Assembly (NCBI RefSeq): GCF_030145145.1
Contig: NZ_JAQYWD010000001.1
Coordinates: 1-64,000 of the forward strand
Source of the DNA: Desulfobacula sp.
GTDB lineage: Bacteria > Desulfobacterota > Desulfobacteria > Desulfobacterales > Desulfobacteraceae
DNA length: 64,000 nucleotides
Direction of reading: 5' to 3'
The position numbers and the translations under genes were made by a program. Position 1 is the first letter of the stretch. Each line of letters opens with the position of its first letter. Below are positions 34,955-51,435 of this stretch, in pieces. The notes beneath the pieces were generated by a model that was not told where the DNA came from, ran no database searches, and saw only the letters and a program-made list of their open reading frames with translations.

Positions 34955-36154
34955 TTGGAAGATAATGGTATAATTCGTTTTGCAAGCCGTATGGATCAAC
35001 TTCCCCCTTATTTGTTCGGAATGATCAATAAGATGAAAATGGAAAAAAGACGAAACGGGGATGATGTTATTGATCTGGGTATGGGAAATCCCATGGACCC
35101 CACCCCCAATGCGGTTATTGAAAAACTGGTTGAAGTGGCCCAAGACCCCAAAGCACACCGGTATCCGGAAAGTTCAGGAATGCCCCACTTGAAAATTGAA
35201 ATCTCAAAATATTACAAACGGCATTACAATATTGATCTAGATTCTGAAACAGAAACTTACTTCACCATTGGTTCCAAAGAGGGAATATCCCATCTGTGCC
35301 TGGCCATAATGGGTCCGGGAGATTTGGTTCTGGTGCCGGCCCCTGCATTTCCGGTGCATATCTATGCCGCCGTTATTGCCGGGGCCACTGTTATGAAAAT
35401 ACCCATTGAACCCAAAAAAAGTTTCCTTGACCGCATCATCAATATTTGTGAGTCCTGTTATCCGAAACCCAAGGTTCTCATGCTCAATTACCCCCATAAT
35501 CCAACAGGGGTTGTCACAGATAAAAATTTTTTCAAGGAAGTGGTCAAGCTTGCCAAACGGTTTAAATTCATGGTCATAAATGACTTTGCCTATTCAAAAA
35601 TAACCTTTGATGGGTATGTGGCACCCAGTTTTCTTGAAGTTGAGGGCGCAAAGGATGTCGGGGTTGAATTCGGATCCTTTTCAAAATCCTATAACATGGC
35701 CGGATGGAGAATTGGATATTGTGTCGGTAACGCTGAAATTGTTCAGGCCCTTGGAAAAATAAAAGGCTATTTTGATTATGGTATTTTTTCGGCCATCCAA
35801 GTCGCCGGTATTATTGCTTTACGGGATTGTGATGACACCATACCTGAATTGTCAAAAATCTATGAACACAGAAGAGATGTCCTGTGCAATGGTCTTGAAA
35901 AAATCGGATGGAATATTCAGAAACCAAAAGCCGGCATGTTTGTATGGGCAAAAATACCGGAGCCCTACAATAAAATGGGTGCCTTTCAGTTTGCCATTGA
36001 AATGATGAACAGGGCCAATGTCGCCGTTGCACCCGGAACAGGATTCAGTGAAGAAGGGGAAGGATATCTGCGGCTGGCACTGGTGGAAAATGAGGAGCGG
36101 TTAAAACAGGCGGTACGTCAAATGAAAAAAGCCATGGAAAGTATATCTGTTTAA
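34955..36154 (+). CDS. Class I aminotransferase, AlaC-like
   Basis: A 399-residue PLP enzyme. The PLP lysine is in SFSKSYNMAGWRIGY, and substrate-binding signatures LNYPHNPTGVV and VNDFAYSKI are clear. The sequence style (VIDLGMGNPMDPTP) matches the AlaC/glutamate-pyruvate aminotransferase branch. The start is TTG at 34955 with AAAGGAG seven bases before. It is monocistronic; the small repeat element follows directly after its stop. Confidence 0.85.
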   Translation: MEDNGIIRFASRMDQLPPYLFGMINKMKMEKRRNGDDVIDLGMGNPMDPTPNAVIEKLVEVAQDPKAHRYPESSGMPHLKIEISKYYKRHYNIDLDSETETYFTIGSKEGISHLCLAIMGPGDLVLVPAPAFPVHIYAAVIAGATVMKIPIEPKKSFLDRIINICESCYPKPKVLMLNYPHNPTGVVTDKNFFKEVVKLAKRFKFMVINDFAYSKITFDGYVAPSFLEVEGAKDVGVEFGSFSKSYNMAGWRIGYCVGNAEIVQALGKIKGYFDYGIFSAIQVAGIIALRDCDDTIPELSKIYEHRRDVLCNGLEKIGWNIQKPKAGMFVWAKIPEPYNKMGAFQFAIEMMNRANVAVAPGTGFSEEGEGYLRLALVENEERLKQAVRQMKKAMESISV

Positions 36155-36160
36155 TGTTCA

Positions 36161-36301
36161 CTCAACTTTCGGACATCCGCTTTAATGGATGGGGACAGGC
36201 TTTTTTTATGGCACCTTTTATCATTATTTCATGATCAGACAAACAAAAAGTGCCATAAAAAAAGCCTGACCCCATGTAAACTGCCAACACCGAAAGTTGA
36301 G
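36161..36301. repeat. MITE-like inverted-repeat element, second full copy
   Basis: CTCAACTTTCGG (36161-36172) and CCGAAAGTTGAG (36290-36301) are perfect 12-base terminal inverted repeats. Inside, GGGGACAGGCTTTTTTTATG (from 36191) pairs with the complementary arm at 36245-36273. It is 141 bases, against 142 for the copy at 22208-22349. It separates convergent genes and ends three bases before the stop of the kinase-like gene. Confidence 0.85.
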
Positions 36302-36304
36302 AGG

Positions 36305-36964
36305 TTAAGCAATGGCACACTTGATGATTTGCACTGCTTTTTCAACGGAAAAGGTCCCGGTATTTAAGAGCAGGTCATAATTTGACGCATCGTTTGCATC
36401 ACAATTCATATATCTTTTTACAAAAGCAATTCTATTGGCATCAGTGCTGACGATATGTTTGTGGGCATCTTCTTTAGTTAAACCAAGGCGTTTTTGAATC
36501 CGGTCACGCCGGATCAAAACAGGCGCGATCATCCTTACCCTGAGGGCCTTTTGTTTGTTTAAAACACTATTGGCACCTCTTCCGAGAATCACCGCATTTC
36601 CATGTCTGGCAATGGTGGTCAATATCTTGAACAGCAGTTTTGAATATTCATCCGCCCATAAATGGTGATCGTTCACAAAATTGGATACAATATCATCCAC
36701 GATGTTCATTGCCCGCTCATCCAGGGTTTCTAAAAGGGCCCGGCTGTTCTTTGAGGTTTCTATCATGGCCTCGATAATTTCGTTATGAAAAAGATCAAAC
36801 CCTGTCTCCTGGCAAAGTTTTTCTGCAACCTCATGTCCCAGGCTGCCGGATTCTCTGGAGATGGTAATAACATTGATGGCTTCCTGAACAGGTGTATCTT
36901 CTATTTTCCCCATTTGCCATCTTCTGATCTGCTCCTCAATTATTTTTTGAATAGATTTGCCCAT
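36305..36964 (-). CDS. Cytidylate kinase-like family protein
   Basis: A 219-residue P-loop protein of the Cmk-like family common in anaerobes. After a 30-residue basic helix come VITISRESGSLGHEVAEKL (P-loop region), a LFHNEIIEAM segment and the VILGRGANSVLNKQK strand with later LRVRMIAPVLIRRDRIQKRL (lid). Substrate unknown; a true CMP kinase is not certain. Its C-terminus abuts the repeat element, so the last residues may have been altered by that insertion. Confidence 0.75.
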   Translation of the reverse strand: MGKSIQKIIEEQIRRWQMGKIEDTPVQEAINVITISRESGSLGHEVAEKLCQETGFDLFHNEIIEAMIETSKNSRALLETLDERAMNIVDDIVSNFVNDHHLWADEYSKLLFKILTTIARHGNAVILGRGANSVLNKQKALRVRMIAPVLIRRDRIQKRLGLTKEDAHKHIVSTDANRIAFVKRYMNCDANDASNYDLLLNTGTFSVEKAVQIIKCAIA

Positions 36965-37057
36965 GATACCCTCCTTTTTTAATAAATACGCGAAAAAGAA
37001 TTTATTATTGAAGTGTATTAACAGAATAAATTAATTTCATAATCCTGTCAATGAGGA

Positions 37058-40599
<3,542 letters not shown>

Positions 40600-40909
40600 G
40601 TAAGGCCCTTTTCTTAAAATTATACATCCATCAATATTTATATCAAATCCATTGAATTATCAATTGATAAATTTGAAATTTCCAACTCACAGTTCATGGG
40701 CGACCAAGGTTTGTTTGTTAAATTATTTTATAAAAGATTAATCTTAATAATAAAGGATGTTTAAATGTTTAAAAGTTTATAACTTTCTTAATTTATTCGT
40801 CTTAGCTTTAACTTTTGGTGTTGAATACTGGTGTAATTTTTAAATAAAACCGGTTTGTTTTATCGTTTTATTTTCAGGTGTTCAAAACTGCCAGGTTTTG
40901 AACATTTTA
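40600..40909. other. AT-rich intergenic region upstream of dnaN
   Basis: 310 bases, strongly AT-rich, holding the dnaN promoter. I looked for DnaA boxes of the TTATCCACA type and found none, so it is not supported as an origin. It contains the hairpin at 40879-40904 next to the neighbouring gene. Confidence 0.5.
40879..40904. terminator. Hairpin just past the stop of the 40910-41443 gene
   Basis: TGTTCAAAAC and GTTTTGAACA are perfect 10-base arms around a six-base loop. The hairpin begins 5 bases downstream of the minus-strand stop. The T-run (TTTTATT) is on the plus-strand side, so termination of the minus transcript is plausible but not certain. Confidence 0.5.
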
Positions 40910-41443
40910 TTAAAATGATCCAATCCAGTTCTTAATATCCTGTAATCCTTTATGATTCCACTCATCTGATGCTCTTTGTTCAATATAGTTTAAAAACAGG
41001 GTGTCAATAATTGAAAAAATTTTAAAACAAAAAAATGATTTTTCCACCACCAGGCCCTCAAGTTCATCCTCGTTATGAGACAGATCTGTTTTTGGGGTTT
41101 TAAGACCGGTGATATTAAAACTGTCGCCTTTAATGGTAAATTTATATTCATCTTCATTTATTTTACAGATCAGGTTAATCTGGGTAACAAAGGCCCCTTT
41201 CTTTAAAGCGGTGGTGCCTTCTTCAAGACCGGCCTGGTCGCCTTTGATGGAAATTTTTTCCTTTGATTTATCCCCCAGGTTATTTTCAAGAACAATTGAA
41301 TTACCCACTTCAAGTGTTACAGCATCTTTTGAATTTAAAAGGGCGGAAACAGAATGGTCGTTTTCAATTAAAAACCAGATCCAGGTTAAAAACTCATTGC
41401 CAAGAAATTGGTATTTATTATACGCGGTTGCAATATCAAGCAT
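40910..41443 (-). CDS. Hypothetical protein, partner of the RdgC-like gene
   Basis: A 177-residue acidic protein starting MLDIATAYNKYQFLGNEFLT, with alternating strands and a helical C-terminus. No recognised family. It follows the RdgC-like gene by five bases on the same strand and is surely cotranscribed. That placement suggests a role with recombination or nucleoid protein function, but nothing in the sequence shows it. Confidence 0.7.
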   Translation of the reverse strand: MLDIATAYNKYQFLGNEFLTWIWFLIENDHSVSALLNSKDAVTLEVGNSIVLENNLGDKSKEKISIKGDQAGLEEGTTALKKGAFVTQINLICKINEDEYKFTIKGDSFNITGLKTPKTDLSHNEDELEGLVVEKSFFCFKIFSIIDTLFLNYIEQRASDEWNHKGLQDIKNWIGSF

Positions 41444-41448
41444 AAAGA

Positions 41449-42063
41449 TTACCTCGAATATTTTACAGGGACAAGGGAGAGCACTTTGTCTTTCTGCGGA
41501 TTTAAAAAATTTGATTTGGTTTCAACAATGGTATAAGGAAACAGTCTGATGGGCTTTAAATTAAAGGATTTCAAAAACAGGGTTTCAAAAAACTCATTGG
41601 CTGCTTTCTGTGTGGTATACAAATAGAGATTGCTTTCTTCATAATTCCAGAGCACATCATATATACTGGGGATAGAAGGTATTTTATGCATTAAAATATC
41701 AATGACCATTTCTTTTATTTCTGATTTTTCATTTTTAGAGACAAAATCTCTGCCTGATTTCTCCTTCTTTTTTTCAATTTCAATGGCCATGTGTTTTTGA
41801 ATGACTTTAGCTGGAATGGACCGTTTATCAATTCTCAGTGAAAAAAGAAAATAGGTTGCAAATTGAAACGAAAATTTTTCAAAATCCGGATTATACGGAC
41901 TTTCAACCGGGGTCCACCCGGCAGATATTTCATCATATTCATTCTCTGTTTTTGGGATGGAATGTTTGATTAAACCGTTTCGCACTTCTTCTGTTATTGA
42001 ACCCTCAAATTGTCCATCAATATGATACCGACTGACAGAGTGTGTTGAAGAGATTAATCCCAT
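41449..42063 (-). CDS. RdgC-like recombination-associated protein
   Basis: A 204-residue protein matching the short, anaerobe-type RdgC relatives: MGLISSTHSVSRYHIDGQ at the start, an ATYFLFSLRIDKRSIPAKVI strand, a SKNEKSEIKEMV helix and a LKPIRLFPYTIVE end. RdgC proteins form a ring that binds double-stranded DNA and limits RecA. E. coli RdgC is about 300 residues, so this is a compact form. Co-location with dnaN and gyrB fits a DNA-transaction role. Confidence 0.7.
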   Translation of the reverse strand: MGLISSTHSVSRYHIDGQFEGSITEEVRNGLIKHSIPKTENEYDEISAGWTPVESPYNPDFEKFSFQFATYFLFSLRIDKRSIPAKVIQKHMAIEIEKKKEKSGRDFVSKNEKSEIKEMVIDILMHKIPSIPSIYDVLWNYEESNLYLYTTQKAANEFFETLFLKSFNLKPIRLFPYTIVETKSNFLNPQKDKVLSLVPVKYSR

Positions 42064-42236
42064 ACTGTATCCTTAGTTAATATTTGGTTATAAATAATTA
42101 TTTTTATACATAAATAATGTTCTTCGTGTACCGGGTCTTTTTATCATAGTTTAATCAAAATAAACAGAACTCTTCTGGTATCCCCCAAGGGCATCCGGTA
42201 TTTGGTTTAATATGTTTTTTACCAGATAGTTAAGCA

Positions 42237-45855
<3,619 letters not shown>

Positions 45856-45881
45856 CGCTTTCGTCAAATCCTTCATATCTT

Positions 45882-45916
45882 AAAACGGGCCGGAATACAG
45901 ATTTCCGGCCCGTTTT
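45882..45916 (+). terminator. Rho-independent terminator of nifJ
   Basis: AAAACGGGCCGGAA and TTCCGGCCCGTTTT are perfect 14-base arms around a 7-base loop, 27 bases after the nifJ stop. The stem ends in a T-run. Confidence 0.9.
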
Positions 45917-46014
45917 AAATCTAAAACAGTCCCAGTCCCATCTTGAATCAGGTGAAAATTTTCTTTACTAAAGATACGGGGTTGTATATGGTATCGGAAA
46001 TTTAGCTTTAACAC

Positions 46015-47265
46015 ATGATGAATGGAAAGAAAATTATGGTTAGAAAAAAGGGTGTTTGTGTGCTGTTATTTATCGGCATTTTTTTTACCCTTTACAGTAA
46101 CCGTGGATGGGCTTCAACCCTGGTTCATCATTCTCATACCCCTTCTTCCATTACCCTGCCGGACATTCAAATTGTAAAAGGCATCATAAAACAGGGCGAT
46201 ACCGTATCTTCGTTATTGAATAAATACCTTCCGTTAAAAACCATATATGAGATCAGCCGGCGCAGTTCAGATATTTTTAGTCTGGCCCGTATCAGGAAGG
46301 GAAAGCCGTATAAAATTATTTTTCAGGAGAACAATCTGATTGGATTTGAATATGAAATCGATAAAAAGAACCGATTGGTCATTCAAAGAAAAAAAGATAT
46401 ATTTTCCATAAACCGATTGCCCATTGAATATAATGCGCATCTTGAAGTAATATCTTCCACCATCACATCCAGTTTGTTTGAAGCTGTTAAAAAATCAGGA
46501 GAGCACATCAAACTGGCATTGAACCTGGCGGATATTTTTGCCTGGGACGTTGATTTTATAAGGGATATCCAGCCCGGAGACCAACTCAAGGTTCTTGTGG
46601 AAAAACACTATCGCGATGGAAAATTAGTGGGGTATGGCAAAATTCAGGCTGCGTTTTTTACAAATAACGGTAGGCTTTTTAAGGCCTTTTTATACAAAGA
46701 TTCAAATGGGGTATCAGGATATTATGATGAGAATGGCGTATCTCTTCAAAAAGCATTTTTAAAAGCCCCCCTTGAATTTTCACGGATTTCATCCAGATTT
46801 ACCAAAAAAAGACTGCATCCCATATTAAAAGAATATCGCTCTCATCCGGGCGTAGATTATGCGGCACCAAAAGGAACCCCCATTAAAACGGTTGGAGACG
46901 GTATCATCACGGAAATCGGCTATAACAAGGGAATGGGAAATTATATTAATATCCGCCATTACAATGGATATATTACCCAATATAATCATATGTGCAAGTT
47001 TGCCAGTGGTATGAAAAAAAAGAAAAGCGTGCTTCAGGGGGATGTGATCGGATATGTCGGCATGACCGGTTATGCCACAGGCCCCCATCTGGATTTTAGG
47101 ATGAAGAAAAATGGAAAATTAATTGATCCGCTCAAGCATAGACCGGTATGCGCAAAATCGGTCAAACCGGATGAAATGCGACTGTTTATGGCCATAACAC
47201 ACAAATTGTCCACAAAAATTTTAGCCGTTCACACGCCTGAAGCATCCGATAAAACGCCCACGTAA
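46015..47265 (+). CDS. M23-family peptidoglycan endopeptidase-like protein
   Basis: A 416-residue exported protein. A Sec signal ends near residue 34 (NRGWA-ST). Residues 45-130 form a LysM/OapA-like region (IVKGIIKQGDTVSSLLNKYL). The M23 domain is at about 275-375: SHPGVDYAAPKGTPIKTVGD gives the first His and Asp zinc ligands. The final motif reads GPHLDFRM instead of GPHLHFE, so one zinc-binding His is Asp. It may be a cell-wall hydrolase or an EnvC-like activator. Confidence 0.85.
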   Translation: MMNGKKIMVRKKGVCVLLFIGIFFTLYSNRGWASTLVHHSHTPSSITLPDIQIVKGIIKQGDTVSSLLNKYLPLKTIYEISRRSSDIFSLARIRKGKPYKIIFQENNLIGFEYEIDKKNRLVIQRKKDIFSINRLPIEYNAHLEVISSTITSSLFEAVKKSGEHIKLALNLADIFAWDVDFIRDIQPGDQLKVLVEKHYRDGKLVGYGKIQAAFFTNNGRLFKAFLYKDSNGVSGYYDENGVSLQKAFLKAPLEFSRISSRFTKKRLHPILKEYRSHPGVDYAAPKGTPIKTVGDGIITEIGYNKGMGNYINIRHYNGYITQYNHMCKFASGMKKKKSVLQGDVIGYVGMTGYATGPHLDFRMKKNGKLIDPLKHRPVCAKSVKPDEMRLFMAITHKLSTKILAVHTPEASDKTPT

Positions 47266-47400
47266 AAAATAAAAAAGAATTGCTGCATCATCTATCCGCA
47301 CATAAATTGAAAAAAAATCCCGCCGTGATGTTTGGGGTGTTACGGTGATAAAGAAAACAATAGGATCCAGTATCCATTAATTGAAAATGGAGGCCTCTAA

Positions 47401-48927
47401 TTGTCTAACGAATCCATCAGCGAGCGGTTTGAGAATATTTTTAAACTGTTTGCCCGTAAAATAGCCCTCACGTTTTTCCGGAACGGGGTCATTGAAACAC
47501 AATTAACCTATGATCAATTACATCATGATATGAATCTGTTTTCCAATTTTTTTTCGGCCAGGGGTCTGGAAAAAGGAGACCGGGTTATCCTGCTGCTTGA
47601 AAAGTCAGTGATCAGTGTTGTGGCTCATCTCGCTTTATTAAAAACAGGTCTTGTGGGTGTTCCCCTGAATCCAGGGTTTAAAAAAAATGAACTGAAATAC
47701 CTGCTCAAGGATGCCCAGGCAAAAATGATCCTTGTGGACCCGGATAAAACAGAACGGATAAACGCCATTGATCCTCACATAACCCTGGTCGAAATACCAA
47801 CCCATCGTCCCTATGCAGCGATCAATTTTTTCAGATCTCATGGATCCTCTTCCCCGGATTCAGACATATCACAAAGCGATGCGGGGTTGATTGTTTATAC
47901 GTCAGGCACAACCGGTCATCCAAAAGGCGCTGTCCTGACCCACGGCAACCTGGTTTGTGATGCAGAAAATATTATTTCAATCTGGAAAATATCCCCAACA
48001 GACGTCCTTTGTCATGCCCTGCCCCTGTTTCATGTACATGGGCTTTGCTTTGCATTGAATACAGCTTTGCTGAGCGGTTCCCACGTGCTGATGCTGGACC
48101 GTTTTACGCCCAGGACCGTCCTGGAAAGACTATCGTCAAAAAATCCTGCCACCACCTGCAGCATTTTTATGGCTGTTCCTGCCATGTATTCAAAACTATT
48201 GGATTTTTTAGGGGATCAAACCATTGATGTGTCTCATATACGGTTATGGGCCTCTGGTTCAGCGCCTCTTCTGGAAAAAGAATTTGACCGGATCACACGA
48301 AAATTTGGTAAAAATCCAGTGGAAAGAGAAGGCATGTCAGAAACCGGCATGAATTTTTCAAATCCGTTAAATGGTGAAAAAAAACCGGGAAGTATCGGGC
48401 TTCCCCTGCCAGGGGTGTCCGTAAAAATCGTGTCTCCTGAAACCGGCAGGGGTGTTAAATCCGGGGAGACGGGTGAAATCCGGCTGAAAAGTTCTTCTAT
48501 TACCAGAGAATATTGGCAAAAGCCGGCTGAAACAAAGGCAGCCTTTACAGATGGTTGGTTTAAGACCGGTGATCTGGGAAGAAAAGATACAGACGGGTAT
48601 TATTATCTGACAGATCGGATAAAACACTTGATTATCACGGGGGGGGAGAATGTTTCCGCCAAAGAAGTGGAAACCGTTATCCTTTCTGTGGAAGGCGTGA
48701 AGGAAGCATCTGTGGTGGGGATACCGGATGAAACCTGGGGGGAACGCGTGGTGGCCCTGATCGAAAAAAAAACCGGATCTGACTTGAGCGCGTCTACAAT
48801 TAAATGTGTGTGCAAACAACAATTGCACGACTTAAAATGTCCAAAAGAAATTCTGTTTACAGACCATATTCCTAAAAATACAATGGGTAAGGTGTTAAAG
48901 AAACAGGTGAAACAGTATTTTCAATAA
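47401..48927 (+). CDS. AMP-forming acyl-CoA ligase
   Basis: A 508-residue member of the ANL superfamily. Motifs in order: IVYTSGTTGHPKGAVLTHGN (ATP loop), EGMSETG, TGDLGRKDTDGYYYLTDRIK and KNTMGKVLKKQ with the catalytic lysine. The start is TTG at 47401 with GGAGG seven bases before. It is close to short/medium-chain and malonyl-type ligases, but the acid is not predictable. It is followed at 16 bases by a MaoC hydratase, suggesting a small acyl-CoA pathway. Confidence 0.9.
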   Translation: MSNESISERFENIFKLFARKIALTFFRNGVIETQLTYDQLHHDMNLFSNFFSARGLEKGDRVILLLEKSVISVVAHLALLKTGLVGVPLNPGFKKNELKYLLKDAQAKMILVDPDKTERINAIDPHITLVEIPTHRPYAAINFFRSHGSSSPDSDISQSDAGLIVYTSGTTGHPKGAVLTHGNLVCDAENIISIWKISPTDVLCHALPLFHVHGLCFALNTALLSGSHVLMLDRFTPRTVLERLSSKNPATTCSIFMAVPAMYSKLLDFLGDQTIDVSHIRLWASGSAPLLEKEFDRITRKFGKNPVEREGMSETGMNFSNPLNGEKKPGSIGLPLPGVSVKIVSPETGRGVKSGETGEIRLKSSSITREYWQKPAETKAAFTDGWFKTGDLGRKDTDGYYYLTDRIKHLIITGGENVSAKEVETVILSVEGVKEASVVGIPDETWGERVVALIEKKTGSDLSASTIKCVCKQQLHDLKCPKEILFTDHIPKNTMGKVLKKQVKQYFQ

Positions 48928-48943
48928 AAAAGGAAAAAAGGGC

Positions 48944-49468
48944 ATGGCAAATCCGATCCGATTAACGGCAGTCAAGGGGCTTAAACCCGGAGATACATTT
49001 GTGTATCAAAAAACATTCACAAAAGCAGAAACTGTGATATTCGGCGATATGACAAGGGATTACAACCCGGTTCATTATGACCAGCGCTGGACAGACGAAA
49101 AAGGGTTTAACGGGTTGATCTGTCATGGACTTCTGGTCGGCTCAATGATCTGTGAATTTGGGGGCCAGGTGGGATGGTTGGCCACTGGCATGGGGTTTAA
49201 ATTCATCCGTCCTGTCTATTTTGGAGATACGATCCAGTGTGTTGTAACCATTACCCAAATTGAAGAAACCGGCCGGGCAGAAGCAACAGCGGTCTTTACG
49301 AATCAGGACAAAAAAAAGGTCTGTGATGCCCATATGACAGGTCGCCTGCCCATGAAAAAAGCAAAAGAAATTCTTAAAGCCATGATAGAGGAGGGTGATC
49401 CGACCAATGCATTGGCTGACAAACAATATCCGTTAATGGGACCTTCTTTTGAACCTGGTATTTCTTAA
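48944..49468 (+). CDS. MaoC-family hot-dog hydratase
   Basis: A 174-residue single hot-dog protein. The FGDMTRDYNPVHYD motif holds the Asp and His of the R-specific enoyl-CoA hydratase active site, and GLICHGLLVGSMI continues the family pattern. It is cotranscribed with the acyl-CoA ligase. The likely step is hydration or dehydration of an acyl-CoA. Confidence 0.88.
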   Translation: MANPIRLTAVKGLKPGDTFVYQKTFTKAETVIFGDMTRDYNPVHYDQRWTDEKGFNGLICHGLLVGSMICEFGGQVGWLATGMGFKFIRPVYFGDTIQCVVTITQIEETGRAEATAVFTNQDKKKVCDAHMTGRLPMKKAKEILKAMIEEGDPTNALADKQYPLMGPSFEPGIS

Positions 49469-49630
49469 CGTGTCCTTTTTTTTCCAACATAAGGGGAAAA
49501 TTTAATTATAGAAATATCCGGATAAGCAGTCGTGTTCAAGATCATTTTATAGCCTTGATCTCATAGTTTCATCGTGCTAAACTTTTTTTAATTTTTTTAA
49601 AAAAAGGAACTGCTGATCGTTAAAGCGGAA

Positions 49631-50251
49631 ATGGCCCAACAGATGTTGCCGAAAATGGATAATAAAGTAAAAGAAGAAGTGGCTGCTCTCAACCTGGGCA
49701 ATAAAATCAGAAATCTTCGTAAACTAAGAGCATTAACCCTTCAGGAAGTTTCAAATCTGACCGGGCTTTCCAAACCCTTGCTCTCCCAGATTGAAAACAA
49801 CATTGCAGCCCCCCCCATTGCTACATTGATTAAGATTTCCACAGCGCTGGGGGTTAAAATAAACCATTTTTTTCGGGATCATGAAATGGGAGACCGGATT
49901 GTGGTGGTAAAAAAACAGGAGCGGTATAGTGTAAAAAAATTATTTCATCATAAAAATGAATCCACGGTTGGATATCGTTGGGAGTCTTTAGCCTATCCCA
50001 TGGTCGGAAAACAGATGGAGCCGTTTATTGTGGAAATAGAGCCCAGAAAAAAAGAGGCACTGCTGTATAATGACCACAAGGGAGAAGAGTTTCATTTTGT
50101 ATTGGAGGGTACGCTTGAGTTCCGAAGTGCAGAACAGGCCCACGTGCTCGAAAAAGGGGACAGCATTTATTTTGACTCGAGTATTCCCCATGCCCTGCGG
50201 GGGATTAATGGTATGGCAAAAGCATTGATTATTATCTATGCATCCAAATAG
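49631..50251 (+). CDS. XRE-type regulator with C-terminal cupin
   Basis: A 206-residue protein. Helix-turn-helix at about 25-80 (LRKLRALTLQEVSNLTGLSK); cupin at about 130-200 (HKGEEFHFVLEGTLEF, LEKGDSIYFDSSIPHAL). This MerR-unlike XRE-cupin layout is common for regulators of amino acid or acyl-CoA metabolism. It follows the ligase-MaoC pair on the same strand after 162 bases and probably controls it. Confidence 0.88.
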   Translation: MAQQMLPKMDNKVKEEVAALNLGNKIRNLRKLRALTLQEVSNLTGLSKPLLSQIENNIAAPPIATLIKISTALGVKINHFFRDHEMGDRIVVVKKQERYSVKKLFHHKNESTVGYRWESLAYPMVGKQMEPFIVEIEPRKKEALLYNDHKGEEFHFVLEGTLEFRSAEQAHVLEKGDSIYFDSSIPHALRGINGMAKALIIIYASK

Positions 50252-50369
50252 AAAAGGGTCTACCATGAGATATCCCATTTTTTCAAAGAACATAAAAGAT
50301 ATAGTATCCCTTGTCATACCTAGCGGCAGGTGAACTGTAAGGCCAATCGTTTCATCAATGGAGAAAAAT

Positions 50370-51395
50370 ATGACCCACAATTTTCTAAAGGAAATTGTCA
50401 CTTTGTTTTTGAGAATGGACCAATATGCCATCGATATTTATCAAAATTTTTCACTTTCTTCAGACAACAGGGAGTTAAAAAAATTCTGGGAACAAATGAT
50501 GCAGGAAGAATCACGACATGTGGTTTTCTGGAAAGACCTGTTAAAATTGGTAAAGGATAATGGGATCCCCCAAATTTTTCACCACCCGGACATAACATTA
50601 AAAGAGTTAAAAGAAAATTTTAATAAAATACTGGCCCTTTCAAAAAAAAGCTCAGCATCCACAGGGATATCAGAAAGTTTTGTTTTAGCATTTCGCCTGG
50701 AATTTTATATGCTTCATCCTGCCCTTGAACAACTTTGGCATTATTATGGCATTATTCGAAAAGACGCGTATACTCCCGGTCAAGCGTATGGGCATCATTT
50801 ACAAGGATTTATTGGTGCGATGCGTAAATTCGGTAAGGCGTCAATTGAATTAGAAGCACTGGGGGAAACGGTTGAACGAATGTGGGTGTATACGAAAAGC
50901 ATGGCGCAACAAACAAATATCGATGAGCTGACGGGAATTTTAAACCGGCGGGGACTTTTTGATACCATGACATCATCAGCGTATCTGGCAAAAAGGAATA
51001 CATTTAATTCAGCGGTTTTAATGATCGATATCGATCATTTTAAACAGGTTAATGATACCTTTGGTCATCAAAAAGGAGATATCGTGTTAAAACAGGTTGC
51101 TGATATTATACGAACAAATATCCGGACCAGTGATATTTTTGGCCGGTTTGGAGGCGAGGAGTTTTTAATTTTCTTTCCTCAAGTTGAACAAGAGAGTATC
51201 CACCCGCTTGCCGAAAAAATAAGGCTGTCCATTCAAGAAGGAATGCGACACAGTGTCCCTGTCACTGTCAGCATTGGGTGCGCGACTGCAAAAATTGCCG
51301 GAATCGTTGAGGATGAAATTCATGAACTTGTAAAACAGGCGGACACCCATATGTACGCGGCTAAAAGTATGGGAAGAAATAAAGCGGTCTGTTAA
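50370..51395 (+). CDS. Diguanylate cyclase with ferritin-like N-terminal sensor
   Basis: A 341-residue protein. Residues 1-165 form a four-helix bundle with FWEQMMQEESRHVVFW, the ExxH pattern of rubrerythrin/ferritin-like di-iron proteins, and later LEFYMLHPALEQLWHYYG. The GGDEF domain (about 180-340) has MIDIDHFKQVNDTFGH and GRFGGEEFLIFF, so it should be active. The ATG at 50370 has GGAG before it and is preferred over one four codons earlier. It may couple oxygen, peroxide or iron sensing to cyclic di-GMP. Confidence 0.85.
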   Translation: MTHNFLKEIVTLFLRMDQYAIDIYQNFSLSSDNRELKKFWEQMMQEESRHVVFWKDLLKLVKDNGIPQIFHHPDITLKELKENFNKILALSKKSSASTGISESFVLAFRLEFYMLHPALEQLWHYYGIIRKDAYTPGQAYGHHLQGFIGAMRKFGKASIELEALGETVERMWVYTKSMAQQTNIDELTGILNRRGLFDTMTSSAYLAKRNTFNSAVLMIDIDHFKQVNDTFGHQKGDIVLKQVADIIRTNIRTSDIFGRFGGEEFLIFFPQVEQESIHPLAEKIRLSIQEGMRHSVPVTVSIGCATAKIAGIVEDEIHELVKQADTHMYAAKSMGRNKAVC

Positions 51396-51435
51396 TGGCC
51401 GCAGCAATATTTTTTCAAAAATAAAAAGGAAAATA

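Noticed and set aside
40600-40909. Possible replication origin near dnaN/gyrB
   Set aside because: The region is AT-rich but has no recognisable DnaA boxes and no dnaA gene nearby.
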